Source: Vanilla planifolia (taxonomy: Eukaryota; Streptophyta; Magnoliopsida; Asparagales; Orchidaceae). Taken from it: DNA of 64,000 nucleotides. The position numbers and the translations under genes were made by a program. This document shows positions 41,301-53,300 of the stretch, in pieces. Where the stretch lies: contig JAIUJO010000191.1 of the NCBI GenBank assembly GCA_023846275.1, positions 682,001-746,000 of the forward strand. The letters run 5' to 3'. The number at the start of each line of letters is the position of its first letter. Position 1 is the first letter of the stretch. Under the pieces are notes generated by a model. The model searched no databases. It was not told the DNA's origin and worked only from the letters and a program-made list of their open reading frames with translations.

Positions 41301-42300
41301 TTAGTTTTTCTCTTTTAAGCATTAATTTTTTTTTACCTAACCATAATACAATAATTTCCTATTATTTGTGCTTATTTACTAATATCATTAATAGTTATTA
41401 TAAACTTTGTTCAATTGAGATGAAAGAAATATCCTTTGATTGCAATCAGTAACTTTTACCTAATTAAATATTTATTTTAGTATTTTAGCAAATTTTAACC
41501 GACATTTTCATTTGCATGTGATTTCACGATTGAGGTTTCTACATTCGATCTTCTGATTATCTGAAAAATTAACTTTTTTCCATATTATTTGTGACATTTC
41601 TTCAAATATTTTGCTTTGATTTCCTTATAATACTCTGAAACTATAGATCTCTTCTAAGTTCCCTATTATATCACTTTGATTTATTTACATTGCTTCAATT
41701 TATTTCATTTTAGTTTTGATATATATTTACCTAATGAGAAAAATAATTTAATATTATTTATGCTTAGTTGTTTTGGTAACTAGTATAATTCCAAATTTGG
41801 ACCAATCAGGATAAAAGAATCATTGTTGGTCTCGTCTCTATGGGCTCCATCCAATTAAAATTTTTTTTCTTACGTTCTTAAATATTTTACTTTCATTGAG
41901 TTTTGTGTACTTTTATGAGGAACCTTAATTTGTACTTGATTTGAGCATCAACTATGTTATATGTAATCTCCTTGCTCACATAGAATACAACTTTCACATA
42001 TAATACATCTAATTTCACTAATTGTTTTGCTTTGATTTGCTGACATAACTATTCACTCAAGGTCTCCCAATGTGTGAATATACATTTCTTTGATTTTGTT
42101 ATATTAAACTACTTTAATTTCTCTTATTTTAATTTGGTTATATAATTTCTTAGTACAAAAATAATAATCTTATTTATTTTTGAAAATTACTATAATTCTA
42201 AAAAAGAACTAACAAAGATGAAAATATGTGAATTGAATTGCCCTAACAAGCTCTATCTAAACAAATATTCATTTTTATCTTTGCAAATATTTTATTTTAT
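38330..42300 (+). repeat. Extra ~4 kb block of forward monomers, absent from unit A
   Basis: Unit A sequence near 6183 matches 38271, but unit A near 6311 matches 42361. The offset rises by about 3960 bp within 130 bp of unit A. The added sequence is ordinary forward satellite, about 9.5 monomers. It is either a gain in B or a loss in A. Confidence 0.8.
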
Positions 42301-43274
42301 TGGACGTTTCCATGCTTTTATGAGACAGTTTCATTAACACTTAATATGAACAAGGATTTTATACTAGATCTCCTTATTACCTTGAATGCAATTTTTTGTT
42401 AGAATTTAATTAATTTCTTCTTAATTGTTTTCTCTTTAATCTTGTGACCTTATTGCATATCTCTTTATCTCCTCTTATGTCATCCTTTCAACATGCTTTA
42501 TTTTGCTATACTATGTTGCATTAATTTATCTTATTTTAGCTTTATATATATTTACATTACATTAAAATAATGTTTTATTATCTATTTGTTTTGTTTACAT
42601 AATTTGGTGTAGCAAAAAACATGGTCCAATTTAGATGAAGTAAACATTATTAGGGTCATTTTAGTGGGCTCTGCTAATTGAATAATTATTATTATATTTT
42701 TAAATATTTAATTTTTAATGCTTTTGGTTTGATTTATGCGATATTTTTATGAGTACTTCATTTGACAAATAATAATATTACATTTAATCACCATAGCATC
42801 TTTATAGATAACTTTCTTTTACAATTAATCTCGTTTCTTCAAAGTCTTCGCTTTGATTACAGTATTTTAATATTAACTCTAAATCTTCCCTCAAGTGATG
42901 TCTAAAATACTTTCAATTAGTATTGTTAGATTTCTTCAATTTACGTCATTTCGCTATTATTATATATTTCGTTCCTATTGAAAAAATAATACTTTCTTAT
43001 TTATGCCATTTTATTTTTGTAATTTATAGTAAACATTTTCTATTTAACATGAAATAAATGATACTAGAAGCAACTTTACCTACTTTATCCAATTAAATAG
43101 TCACGTTAATAATGAGATCTATTTTTATTTTTGAATGCTTTTTTGTTTCTTTTTAAGACATTTTTATTTGTGACAAATTTAATGATGGAGGATATCACAG
43201 TTGATCTTCTGAACATGTTGAAGTGCAAGTTTAGCTGACAATTTGTCTCATTTCATAAATTCTTTATGCTTTTA

Positions 43275-43340
43275 TTTGGTCATACTACTATATAACTCTT
43301 AAGTTATCATGTGTAGCATCCTCAATAATCAAATATGATA
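43275..43340. other. Forward-to-inverted array junction, unit B
   Basis: Forward TTGGTCATACTACTATATAA and CTCTTAAG is followed by inverted TGTGTAGCATCCTCAATAAT. The monomer phase is the same as at 7227, showing that both junctions descend from one event. Confidence 0.85.
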
Positions 43341-45886
43341 AGAATACAAATGTCTCAAAACTCATGCAAAGGACAAAAATAAGACCATGCCTCTTTCCTT
43401 TTAATCAAACCATGTTTGTTTTATCAAATATGGTCAATGTTCAATGAAGTTTGTTTTGTTTCTCTCAAACCATATTTGGAATTACTATTAATTACCAAAA
43501 GCATAAAATAATATGTAATAGAGAACTATTATTGTAATGTTAAGTGAATATGTTAAAGTTAAAAATGAAATATATTTAATAAATCTAATATATATTAATC
43601 AAAATGATGTGAAGCACACACATGAGGAAATTTAACTTTAAATAGTAACACAGTGAAATCAAAGCACAAAAATCTAAAAAATGAGAAAAATTATAACAGA
43701 AAGTTTCATTCCATGGCTAAGAGGAGATCAATAGTATCATCTGTGGTCATTAAAATTTGTATGAACTAAAATGTCTTAAAACACCTATGTGAAGTTTATA
43801 AGACAAATAATCTTGAAACATAAAAATGAATAATCAAATGTAAAGAGTTCGTTAACATGTGTCTAAGAAATTTAAATCAAGCAATGTTTACAAACAAGAT
43901 AAAGTATATGGGAGTATCACATTGCAAGGATATAAAGGATCGAGTGTATCATCCCAAGTCATTAAATCAAGTTGAAAATATAGTATCTCATAAAACATAC
44001 GAAAACCATAAAAATTAAAATATTTTAAAATATAAGAAAAAGTCTACAATGGATTGAGCTCAATAAGACTTGTCCAACCATATTTATTTCATCTTAAATG
44101 GACTTAATTTGGAACTATTAGAAATTAGTAAAATAAACAAGAATAAATATAAAATAATTATCATTTTAATGTTACATAAATCTATATTAAAGTTAAAATG
44201 ACATTAATTAAAGCAATAGAATATAAGTAAACTATGATGTTGTAAAAGTCACTAGTAATGAGAATACATTTAAGAGAATGAGTTAAAAAGTGTGGGAAAA
44301 TTGCATTTCATGATGCAAATTAAATTTTTTGAGAAAGCACGATAATATCCTATAAAAATTGTTATAAAACAAAATTAATGTTTGACTTGATAGGGCATGC
44401 TGAGACAAGTCAAACTACATCAAATAAATGTTAATTAGACCTCATATAGATTTATTATGAATAAAAAAAAGATATTATTATTTTAATATTAACCACGTAT
44501 TTATTGGGCTAAAATAGGAAAACTTGAAATAAAATAATAAAAGTAAATCAATGAGAAAAATTCTATGAAGTGATAAAAATTATATGGTAAAATTGACATA
44601 AAAAAATGATGACTAGTCTAATGATACTTGCTTCCTCTTAATTGGACGTGATTTGGAATCACTATGACTTATAAAAGTAAAGAGCAGAAACAATACAATT
44701 TTTTTTATATTAACTATTTATTAAAGCTAAAAAATATATAAATTGAAGCAATGTGATAAAACAAAATCAAAGCCATTTAAAGGTCACAAAGTGGGGATTT
44801 AGAATTAAATAGTAATATAAATAATTCAAAGTAAAAAAGTTGAGAAAATGAAAAATATTATATGGGAAAATAAAATGTATGTCACTTAAGAGATTGAGTG
44901 TAATATCTTCAACCATCAAATGAGAAATTGATTAAAATTTCTTATAAAGTGTCCAAAAACTTAAGACAGTGTAATATTTAAAAAATGCTAAATTGAATAT
45001 TTTATTAGGGAGACCTCATTCAGCCGAGTTTAATGACAATTTTTCATGTCAACTAAAACCTTTTTAGAATTACCACCAATAACAAAACTAAGCATACATA
45101 AACTATAATAATTTTTATCTTTAAATAAATAAATATTAAAGCAAATAGTGATAATTTAAAGTAATAAGGTATCACTATATGGAAGTTATATAAAGGTCAT
45201 ACAGGTGGGGAATTAGAGTTTCAGTCATATAATAAAATGAAAAGAAAACATTCAAAGAAATGAGATAAATTGTATATCAAATTTGCATTACAAGATTCTA
45301 AGGATGTCAAGCGTAACATTTCTTATTGTTTAATCATGAACAAGTGAAAATGATTCATAAAGCATGCCAAAGCAATAAAAAATATGTAAAACAGAATAAA
45401 ATTTGTAGATGGAGCTCATTAAGACCAATAAAATGATGTTTGCATCATCTTCATTAGAGCTTGTTTGGAATTACTGTGATTTACGAAATTAATAAAAAAC
45501 AAAACAAATAATAAATTATTATGTTAATATTATGTAAAAAAATAATAAAGTTGAAATTAGATAAATTAAAGTAATATAATAGAAATAATTTAAAGCAATG
45601 TGAAGTTCATATGAGTGGAGATATAAAGCTACTTAGTGATCTAATAAAATCAAAGAAAAAATTGAAGTTGGACATATTTTAAGGGACTATTGGATTCCAA
45701 GATGCAAATGAGATCGATTAAAAAATCCTTAACCATCGAATTAGGTACTAATGAATATATGCAATAAAACATATAGAAACTTTAAAAATTAAATTATTTA
45801 AAAATATGAAAAAAAAAATATTTTTAAATCGATAAAGCTCAACTAGATGACCTCAAAAAATTTGTTTTGTCTCGATCATGTTTTCT
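43306..45886 (-). repeat. Satellite array, inverted orientation (unit B, segment 1)
   Basis: Inverted monomers with GATCGAGTGTATCATCC, AAGCGTAACATTTC and similar landmarks. The stretch 44699-45886 (about 1.2 kb, nearly three monomers) has no counterpart in unit A. No gene is supported. Confidence 0.88.
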
Positions 45887-46532
45887 TGTTAAGCAAAAGC
45901 TATGGTGCATTGTCTTAAAATAAAAATCCCTAGGTACTTATAGTGATTTTTTTAAACAAATTTTTAAATTTGAGGTAGTTGATGCTCATGTTCGTGGGAG
46001 ATCTTAAGAAAGAAGTTATGCGAACATCGATTCTTATTAATTTCATATTGGATTGAGTAGAAAAGCATAAAAAGATACATTATGAATTTAATTTTATGTA
46101 TTTCAATTTTGTTGTTGTTTGAAAAGTTATCGTTGATATCAATGTTTATTATTAGTTGCAAAATTAAATTTCATTTAAATGAATCATCTTAAACAAATAT
46201 TAGGTTAACAAAACTTAATCCGTTATCCTTGACTCTCTTGAGAATCGTTTTTTATCATTAGTACTTTTGCAAGACAACCAATTTAATTATAATAATTATT
46301 TAGTAAAAATTATAATATTTAAAATAATGATAAAATAAGAATTAACTTAATAGGAATCAAAGCAAAACGTAAAAGCAACACCTAAAACCTTATGGGTATT
46401 CTTAATGTGTAGGGAATGTTGGTCACTAAACTCATTGGCCAACATAGGTAACCCCAAACATGGTCTAATTAGTTTGTAGAACTAGTTTTTACTCCTATAT
46501 CAACATATCAAGTATTTAAAATTATAACAACA
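45887..46532. mobile_element. LTR-like non-satellite segment (unit B copy)
   Basis: About 646 bp, alignable with 8520-9256 from CCCTAGGTACTTATAGTG onward and ending in the same ATAACAACA. It starts TGTTAAGCAAAAGC, which may match TGTTGAAGAATCAGC of unit A, but it lacks the CpG-rich stretch present there. A minus-strand frame at 45964-46161 resembles one at 8664-8864. I treat that as shared ancestry of non-coding DNA, because the amino-acid differences are numerous and no family is recognised. Confidence 0.4.
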
Positions 46533-49500
46533 TCAGGTGTGACAACTTGATCATCAAATCAAATACGAATAAATACGTTTTCTAAATTTTGTAAAATCTT
46601 TAGAAAATAAAATATTCAAAAATATTGAAGTGATTATTTAAAAGGATAGAGGTTATCAGTATGAGACTAAAAAATTATTTCTTCTTGATTTGACCATGCT
46701 TGGAATTACTATAGATTATAATATTAATAAGCACAAATAATAGCAAATCACTATTTTAATATTAATTAAATTATTATTCAACCTTAAATGAGATAAATTT
46801 AATCAATGTAATATAATCATATTAAAGCATTGTAATAGTCCCATGAGAATAGATTTGTTGTCAAGTAGTAAATAATGTAAATAATCATAAATAATCATAA
46901 ATAATAATATATGATTCTTTTAATATTAAATAAACATATATCACTGTTGAAATAAGTTAAATTGATTCAATGTAATATAACCAAATCAACAATATATACA
47001 AAATCACATTAGAAGATATTATAGTTATATAATAATAAAAAAATCAATATAAAAATTTTGGAGAAATTAGATAAATATTACAAAAAAGTTCCTATCTGTG
47101 ATGCTAATAGATTTAGTGTGACTTTCTAAATTGTGAAACAATGCTATTCCTTACAAATCTAATGATGTTTATTTCATCTATATTTGACCTAGTTTTAAAT
47201 AACATTGAATTGGCCTAATAGAAAATGATAAGTAATAAAAAAAAGTTTATTTTAATGAAAATAAATATTATTAAAGTTAAAATTTGATGAATTTAAATAA
47301 TTTAACATACTAATAACCAGGTTATATAAATGTAACATGATATATGATACAGAGATTCAAAGTAAAATAATGAATCCAATACAAAACATTAGAAAAATTA
47401 TCATAAACTATTTGGAAGAGTTCATTACTAAGATTCGTAGGAGAGCGAGATTAATAACCGTAACCATGAAATAGAGTAAAAATTGAAATGTCTAGTAAAA
47501 TGATCAAAAAATTTAAAATATACTATAAAAATAAAAATTAATATTTATTTGTATTTAGTGCATTAAGACAAGTCCAATGAAGTTTATTTTGTCTTAATTG
47601 GAGTTCTTTAAAAATATACAATTGACCATATTAAATAAGCATGAATAAAAATAAAGTATTGCTTTTATTTTAAGTAGATATATATCAAAAGGTTAAAGAA
47701 GGTTAATTGAGTTGATATAATATAGCATAACTAAAGTGATGTATAGATTACATAATTAGAGATTTAGAGGTACATTGCAAAATAGGCAAATGAAAGCAAG
47801 AAATTTAAGAATATGAGAAAAATTTTATAGGAAAGTTATTTTCTAATATGCTATAGAGATAATGTGTAACAAGCTTGACCATCAAATTAGGTATAAATAA
47901 AATTGTGCCATAAAATGATAATAAATCATAAAAAATAAAATATTAAAAAATATAAAAATAAAAATTAAATTGAATGTGTGTTGCTGAGATGATTCTAATT
48001 AGAATTTATTTAGTCTCACACTGACCTCATTTGGAATTTCTACAAATTATAGTAGTCAATAAGCATAAATAACAAAAAATTATTTTTTAATAATAAATAA
48101 GTATAAACTAAATAAAAAAGTAGAAGAATTTCAACAATGTAAAATAACCAAATCATACCAACATAAACGTCATCTTAGAAGAGATTTACAATTATAAAAT
48201 AATATAACCAAATCAAAATAAAAATATATAGAAAAGAAATAACTTTTACAATAAAGTTTCATTCGCAGACACCAGGTACATTGAGTATGACATTCTGCAT
48301 CATTAAATTGCGTGCAAATTAGAATGTCTTGTAAAGTGTCCTAAATCTTTTAATAATAAAATAGTTATAAATATAGGAATTATTATTTAAGGTGATAGAG
48401 TGCACAAAAAGAAGTCGATTGACATTTGTTTTATCTCGATCTGACCATGTTTTAAATTATTATGAATTAAAAATGTAAAAGGGCATAAAAATAATAAATT
48501 ATTGGTTTAATTTCAATTAAGTATGCATAAAAACAAAAATAAGATTAGTTGTACAATTGTAATAAAACCCATTCTAATGGACATAAATAGAGATGTAGAG
48601 TTTCTTAGTAAGATAGCCATATCAAAGAAAGAATTTTTAAGAAATGAGAAAAATTTCATTGCAAAGGTGCATTGAGCGATAAAAAGTAGATCATGTGCAA
48701 TGTTATCGATCAGTAAATTTGGTGCAAATCAATGTGTCTTGTAAAGCATTTCAGAGGTTTAATAAAAAATACTTAGAAATGTTAAGTTATATAGTAATTT
48801 AGCTAAATCAAAAAAAATTTACTGAAATAAGAAATAATGTACAATGTTAACTACATTCCAAGATGCGATTGTGATCCGATGTAACATCCCAAGTCATTAA
48901 ATCAAGCAGAAATAAAAATCTCTTATAAAACATACAAAAACCTTTAAAAATAAAATACTCAAATATTGAAAAATTATTATTTAATAAGATAGAGCTCATC
49001 GAGATGATTCAAAAAGTATAATTTTGCCTTGTACAAACCTTGTTTTGAATTACTTTAAATTTCTAAAATAAATAAATTGTAATAATAATATATTTTATTT
49101 TAATATTTTGTAAGAAAATATATTAAAGGTTAAATAAGATAAATTAAAGAACTATGACATAACAAAATCAATATGATGTGTAGGTCACATGAGACGATAT
49201 TTAGAGTTACATATTATAATACCTAGATAAAGAAAAAACTTGAGAAAATTAGATTAACTATGTGAGAAAGTTGTATTCCATGATGCTATATAGATGAAGT
49301 GCAATATCTAACCATAAAATAAGATATAAGAAACTGCAACTCATAAAACATGCAAAAAGTCTAATGACTAGAGTAATATAAAAATTACTAGAAATAAGTC
49401 TAATTACATTTGCTTCATCTTGATCATACAATGATAAGAACTATTACAAATTACTAGAGTAATATAAAAATTAATAATATTATATTTTTAACTTTAAGTG

Positions 49501-49610
49501 TATATATATATATACTAAAATTTAACGAGATAAATCAACTAAAAATTGAAATAAATAAGATTATTTATGTAGGAAAAGAAAGTCATAATACACTAAAAGG
49601 ATGGAAGTAA
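46533..49610 (-). repeat. Satellite array, inverted orientation (unit B, segment 2)
   Basis: Inverted monomers run continuously from the LTR-like segment to the LINE insertion point and are collinear with 9257-12380. Landmarks are visible near 46540, 47450, 47880, 48290, 48700, 48890 and 49310. No gene is supported. Confidence 0.88.
49595..49610 (+). repeat. Target-site duplication, left copy (16 bp)
   Basis: AAAAGGATGGAAGTAA precedes the LINE and is repeated at 50293-50308. Its first four A residues cannot be told apart from the poly(A) tail on the right, so 12 bp (GGATGGAAGTAA) are unambiguous. The bottom strand reads TTTT/A at the inferred nick, as preferred by L1-type endonucleases. Confidence 0.93.
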
Positions 49611-49611
49611 C

Positions 49612-50244
49612 TCTAAGGTGCATGGAGATTTGGTTCTCTCGGCCAGCCATACTGCCCGTTTGATTATTCACACTGTTCAGTCCAACCATGCTTGGGAAAA
49701 TCGGAATCACACCAACCCCTTGGGGTTGATTGTTACATCTCCGTCTGTGTGGTCTCCCCCTCCCAAGGGATGGACGAAAATTAATTGTGATGCGGCCTTG
49801 ATGATGGATGACTATGCGGCAGTTGGAATAATCTTCAGGGACACGGAAGGTAAACCCATTAAGGTTTTTGGGCAAATTATTTGTGCTTCTACTCCTATTA
49901 TGGCAGAATATTATGCCGCAATCCTTGCATTGCATCTTGCGAAGAAGTGGATACAATGTGACATTGCAATTTGGTTGGAGGTTGATTCTTTGTAAACTGC
50001 TATAATGCTGAGCTCCGTTATGCATTACTCGAGTGTGCCAAGGGGAAGCTGGTTGGTTTCGATGGTGCATGCATTTCCTGAATACCGAATTACCCACTGC
50101 TACCGTGAGGCGAATGAAGCAGCTAATTGGATTGCAAAGTTTGTGAGTACTCAGAGAGTTGAGTTTATTTGGGACTGGGGTATGCCCCTTCCCATACATT
50201 TTGAAAAAATTTTGTTGAATGACTATGTATTCAAGCCTCCTTGA
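49612..50244 (+). pseudogene. LINE ORF2 C-terminal fragment, RNase H domain (RVT_3-like), one in-frame stop
   Basis: The frame is open from the 5' end of the insert, with no start codon of its own, and stops at TGA 50242-50244. It is broken only by TAA at 49993-49995. The domain starts at PPPKGWTKINCDAAL, with the first catalytic Asp at 49789-49791. Next comes AEYYAAILALHLA with Glu at 49906-49908, then WLEVDSL with Asp at 49984-49986 just before the stop. ITHCYREANEAANWIAK follows; here Asn (50125-50127) stands where plant LINE and RVT_3 RNases H normally have the last Asp (REANxxAD). The tail, LPIHFEKILLNDYVF, is typical of the family's C-terminus. In active elements the domain degrades the RNA strand of RNA:DNA hybrids. 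Truncation, the stop and the Asp-to-Asn change make this copy inactive. Confidence 0.93.
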
Positions 50245-50296
50245 GGAGTGCAACCAGTAAGGTTTCGGCCTTTCACCTTTCAAAAAAAAAAAAAAA
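50245..50296 (+). other. LINE 3' UTR and poly(A) tail
   Basis: A short 3' UTR of about 37 bp containing TTTCGGCCTTTCACCTTTC leads into 15 A residues at 50282-50296. No AATAAA signal is seen between the stop and the tail. Confidence 0.9.
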
Positions 50297-50308
50297 GGAT
50301 GGAAGTAA
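50293..50308 (+). repeat. Target-site duplication, right copy (16 bp)
   Basis: AAAAGGATGGAAGTAA, identical to 49595-49610, followed by resumption of the satellite. Perfect identity supports a recent insertion. Confidence 0.93.
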
Positions 50309-53300
50309 GAATTCTTGATTATCAAATAATGTATGAATAAAAATGCCACAAAATGCATACCAAGCAAATATTTTTTTTAAAAATATAATATTTAATATTT
50401 AATTAGGTATAACTCATAAAGATGGGATCTACTATGGTTGTTTCATCATGATCAAACCTCATTTAGAATTACTTCAAAATATCAAAGTTAAAAGGAAAAA
50501 CTAATAATAAAGTATTATTTTAGTATTAAGTAAATGTATATCGAAATAAACATTAGGCAAATTGTAAAAAAGCAAGACATGTTAATCAAAGGATTGAAAA
50601 GGTTACATGAGAAAAGAATTAGACTTTAATAATAATATAAACAACTCAAGATGAAAATTTTTAAGAAATAGATGAATTATACGAAAAAGTCATGTTTAAA
50701 GGAGCAAAAGAGCATAAGGAAACATCCTAGATCATTATATAAGGTACAAATCTAAATGTCTCACAAAATGTGTTGAAATACTAGAGAATAAAATTCTTAA
50801 AAATTTAAAAATGAATAGTTAATTTAGTAGAGTTTGTTAAGATGATTGCAAGGATGTTTCTTTTGTATAAATGAGGCATCATTTGGAATTATTGTGAACT
50901 ACCAAGTTAAATAAAAATAAATAGATATATATTATTATTATAATATCAAATAAATACATTTTATGGCTTAAATAAGATAAATAAAAGAAAAATGTGATAA
51001 GGCCAATACAAAATAGTATAATTTTCACATGAGAAGAAACTTTGAGTTACATAGAAATATAGTAAAATCAAAGCAAGAATTTCCATGTCATAAAGGAGTT
51101 CAAGTGTAACATTATCAATCGTCTAATCAAGTCCAAATTAAATTGACTCTTAAAGCGAGTTGAAACCCAAAAAATAAAACATTCAAACTTGAAAAAAAAC
51201 AAGTTTTAAATAAATATAGCTTGTCGAGCTGAGTCCAATGACATGTTTCATCTTGATCTAACCAGTTTTGGATTATAATAATTTTTTAAATGGAATGATT
51301 ACAAATAAAAAATTAATAGTTTCAATTTTTAGAAATAAAACATTATTACCTAAATACAATCAGCTGAATAATGTAATATAACTAAATAAAAGTAATGAAA
51401 AGGTCACACAAGTGTAGATTTTGAGTTAAATAGTAAAATAATCAAACAAAGTGAAAATTTTTAATAGTTAAAATTTTATAGAAATATTGTATTCCAAGAT
51501 ACTATGGAGATCAAGTGTAATATAAATAATATTCAATTATGAAATGAATCCGAATGTCTATTCAAACCTAAAAAACCATCAAAAGTAAAATATTTAAAAA
51601 AAGAAATTAATATTTTTTTGTATAGAGCTTTATTTAGTGAGTCTAATGATATTTGTTTTCCTTGAAATAATGTAATATATGCAAATCAAAGTTATTTAAA
51701 GGTCGCAAGAGTTAAGATTTATAGTTACATAATGATAAAACAAAATGATAAAAAAAATTTGAACAAAATAAAATAAATTACATAAGCAATTTGAATACTT
51801 AGATATCAAGGACATAAAGCATTAAATCTTGAATCACCAAGTTAGGATTGAGTCAAATTTCTAATAAAGCATAAAAAACGATAGAAAGGAATTTTTTTTA
51901 ATAAAACAAAAAATGAATATTTAATTTGATAGAAAAAGTTCAAATTTGTCTAACAACTTTTGTTTCATCTGAACAAAAAGTTGTTTGGATTTAGTAAGAT
52001 TAACAAATATAAAATGGTACAAAAATAATAAATTATAATATTAATATTAACTTAATGTATATTAAAGCTAAAATAAGATGAGTATAATCTATCCAAATGA
52101 AAGCTATGTAGATGTCACATGAAAAAAGTTTTAAACTTATATAGTAACATAACGAAATCAAAAAGAACAATTTGTAAAAATGAGAAATTATACTTTACTC
52201 CATGTTTCCAAGGAGATCGAGTGGAGCATCCATGATCATTAAATTAGGTATGAAAAGAAATATCACATAAAACATACCAATATTTTGAAAGAGAAGTAAT
52301 AAAAAATATAGAAATAAATATTTTTTAGATAGCTCTCATCAAGACGAGTCGAATAAAATCTTCCTCCTCTTATTCAGACGAAATTTTTAATTATTATGAA
52401 TTACAAAAATAAATAAGCTCAAATAATGTTAGATTGCTATTTTTATATTAAAATAAATATACTCTAAAGGACATTGAGAAAAATAAAGCAATAAAAGGTG
52501 ATGAAATAAAAGAAAAAATTTATTAAATGAGATAAATTTTATGAGAAGTTGCATTTGAAGATAAGAAAGAGCTCGAGCTATCCTCAAACATTAAATCAGT
52601 TAGAAATTTGAATGCCTTGTAAAATAAGGCAAAACTACAAAGAAGAAAATATTTACAAATATAGAAATGAAAATTTAAATTGATGCATCTATTCGAGTAG
52701 ATCTAATGACATTTTTATTAACTTTGTTAGGCCTCATCTGGAATTGCAGTTATTACTAAAGTAAATAAGCTGAAATAATAAGAAATTATTATTTTGTTAT
52801 TAAGTAAATGTATATTGAAATAAAAATGAGATAATTTGAACAAAGTTAGTAAAACAAAATCAATGTGATGTAAGGGTCACATGAGAGGAGAATTCGAGAT
52901 AAATCATAACATAATCAAATCATAGTGAAATAGTTTTCAAAATAAGATAAATTATATAGGTGTTAATTCACAATGTAATATGGAGATGAAGTGTAACATC
53001 CCAAATCATCAAATCTGGTAAGGATAAAAATGCCTACTAAAGAAATCAAAAACCCTAAAAAGTAAAATACTTTAAAGTATAGAAATAAATATTTATTCAA
53101 ATAGATCTTAATGATACTACTCCAACAACATTTGTACTACCTCAATCATTGACAATTACCACAAAGTATAAAGATAAATAAGCATAAATAACAACAAATT
53201 TTGTTTTAAATATTAAGTAAATTATCAAAGTTAAAATGAAATTAATTGAAGTAGCATAATATAAGTAAATCATGGTGAAGTAAATGTCACAAAAGACGAA

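Larger units (their letters stand above)
25331..43305 (+). repeat. AT-rich ~415 bp satellite array, forward orientation (complete, unit B)
   Basis: About 18 kb of head-to-tail monomers, about 43 by length, bounded by spacer A on the left and the inversion junction on the right. Landmark copies lie near 25398, 25865, 26281, 26689, 27090, 27508, 27925, 28345, 29103, 29777, 30183, 30592, 30866, 31292, 31712, 32093, 32515, 32925, 33335, 33700, 34120, 34772, 35193, 35592, 36000, 36400, 36793, 38070, 38540, 38960, 39340, 39935, 40350, 40750, 41130, 41535, 41955, 42350, 42770 and 43190. The usual spacing is 370-425 bp. From about 34250 onward the array is collinear with 1-7227, apart from block gains and losses. 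The many short frames (for example 27908-28177, 34009-34272) fall at recurring monomer phases and are not genes. Confidence 0.92.
49611..50296 (+). mobile_element. Young 5'-truncated plant LINE (L1-type) insertion
   Basis: This 686 bp insert is flanked by a 12-16 bp target-site duplication, ends in 15 A residues and encodes the C-terminal RNase H region of a plant non-LTR retrotransposon. Its 5' end lies inside the coding sequence, so endonuclease, reverse transcriptase and the zinc-knuckle region are missing, as is usual after incomplete target-primed reverse transcription. Base composition differs sharply from the surroundings: GC is near half by eye and CpG is common, while the flanking satellite is very AT-rich and CpG-poor. 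The empty site at 12363-12385 shows that it inserted after the macro-unit duplicated. It lies in the inverted satellite array. Confidence 0.95.

Noticed and set aside
25331..43305. CRISPR-like or origin-like regular repeats
   Set aside because: Repeats are contiguous about 415 bp monomers without unique spacers or cas genes, and the context is eukaryotic.
49561..50367. A 268-codon open frame on the minus strand
   Set aside because: It is antisense to the LINE RNase H fragment and runs through its poly(A) (as Phe residues) and both target duplications into satellite. The + strand reading has clear family motifs; this one has none.
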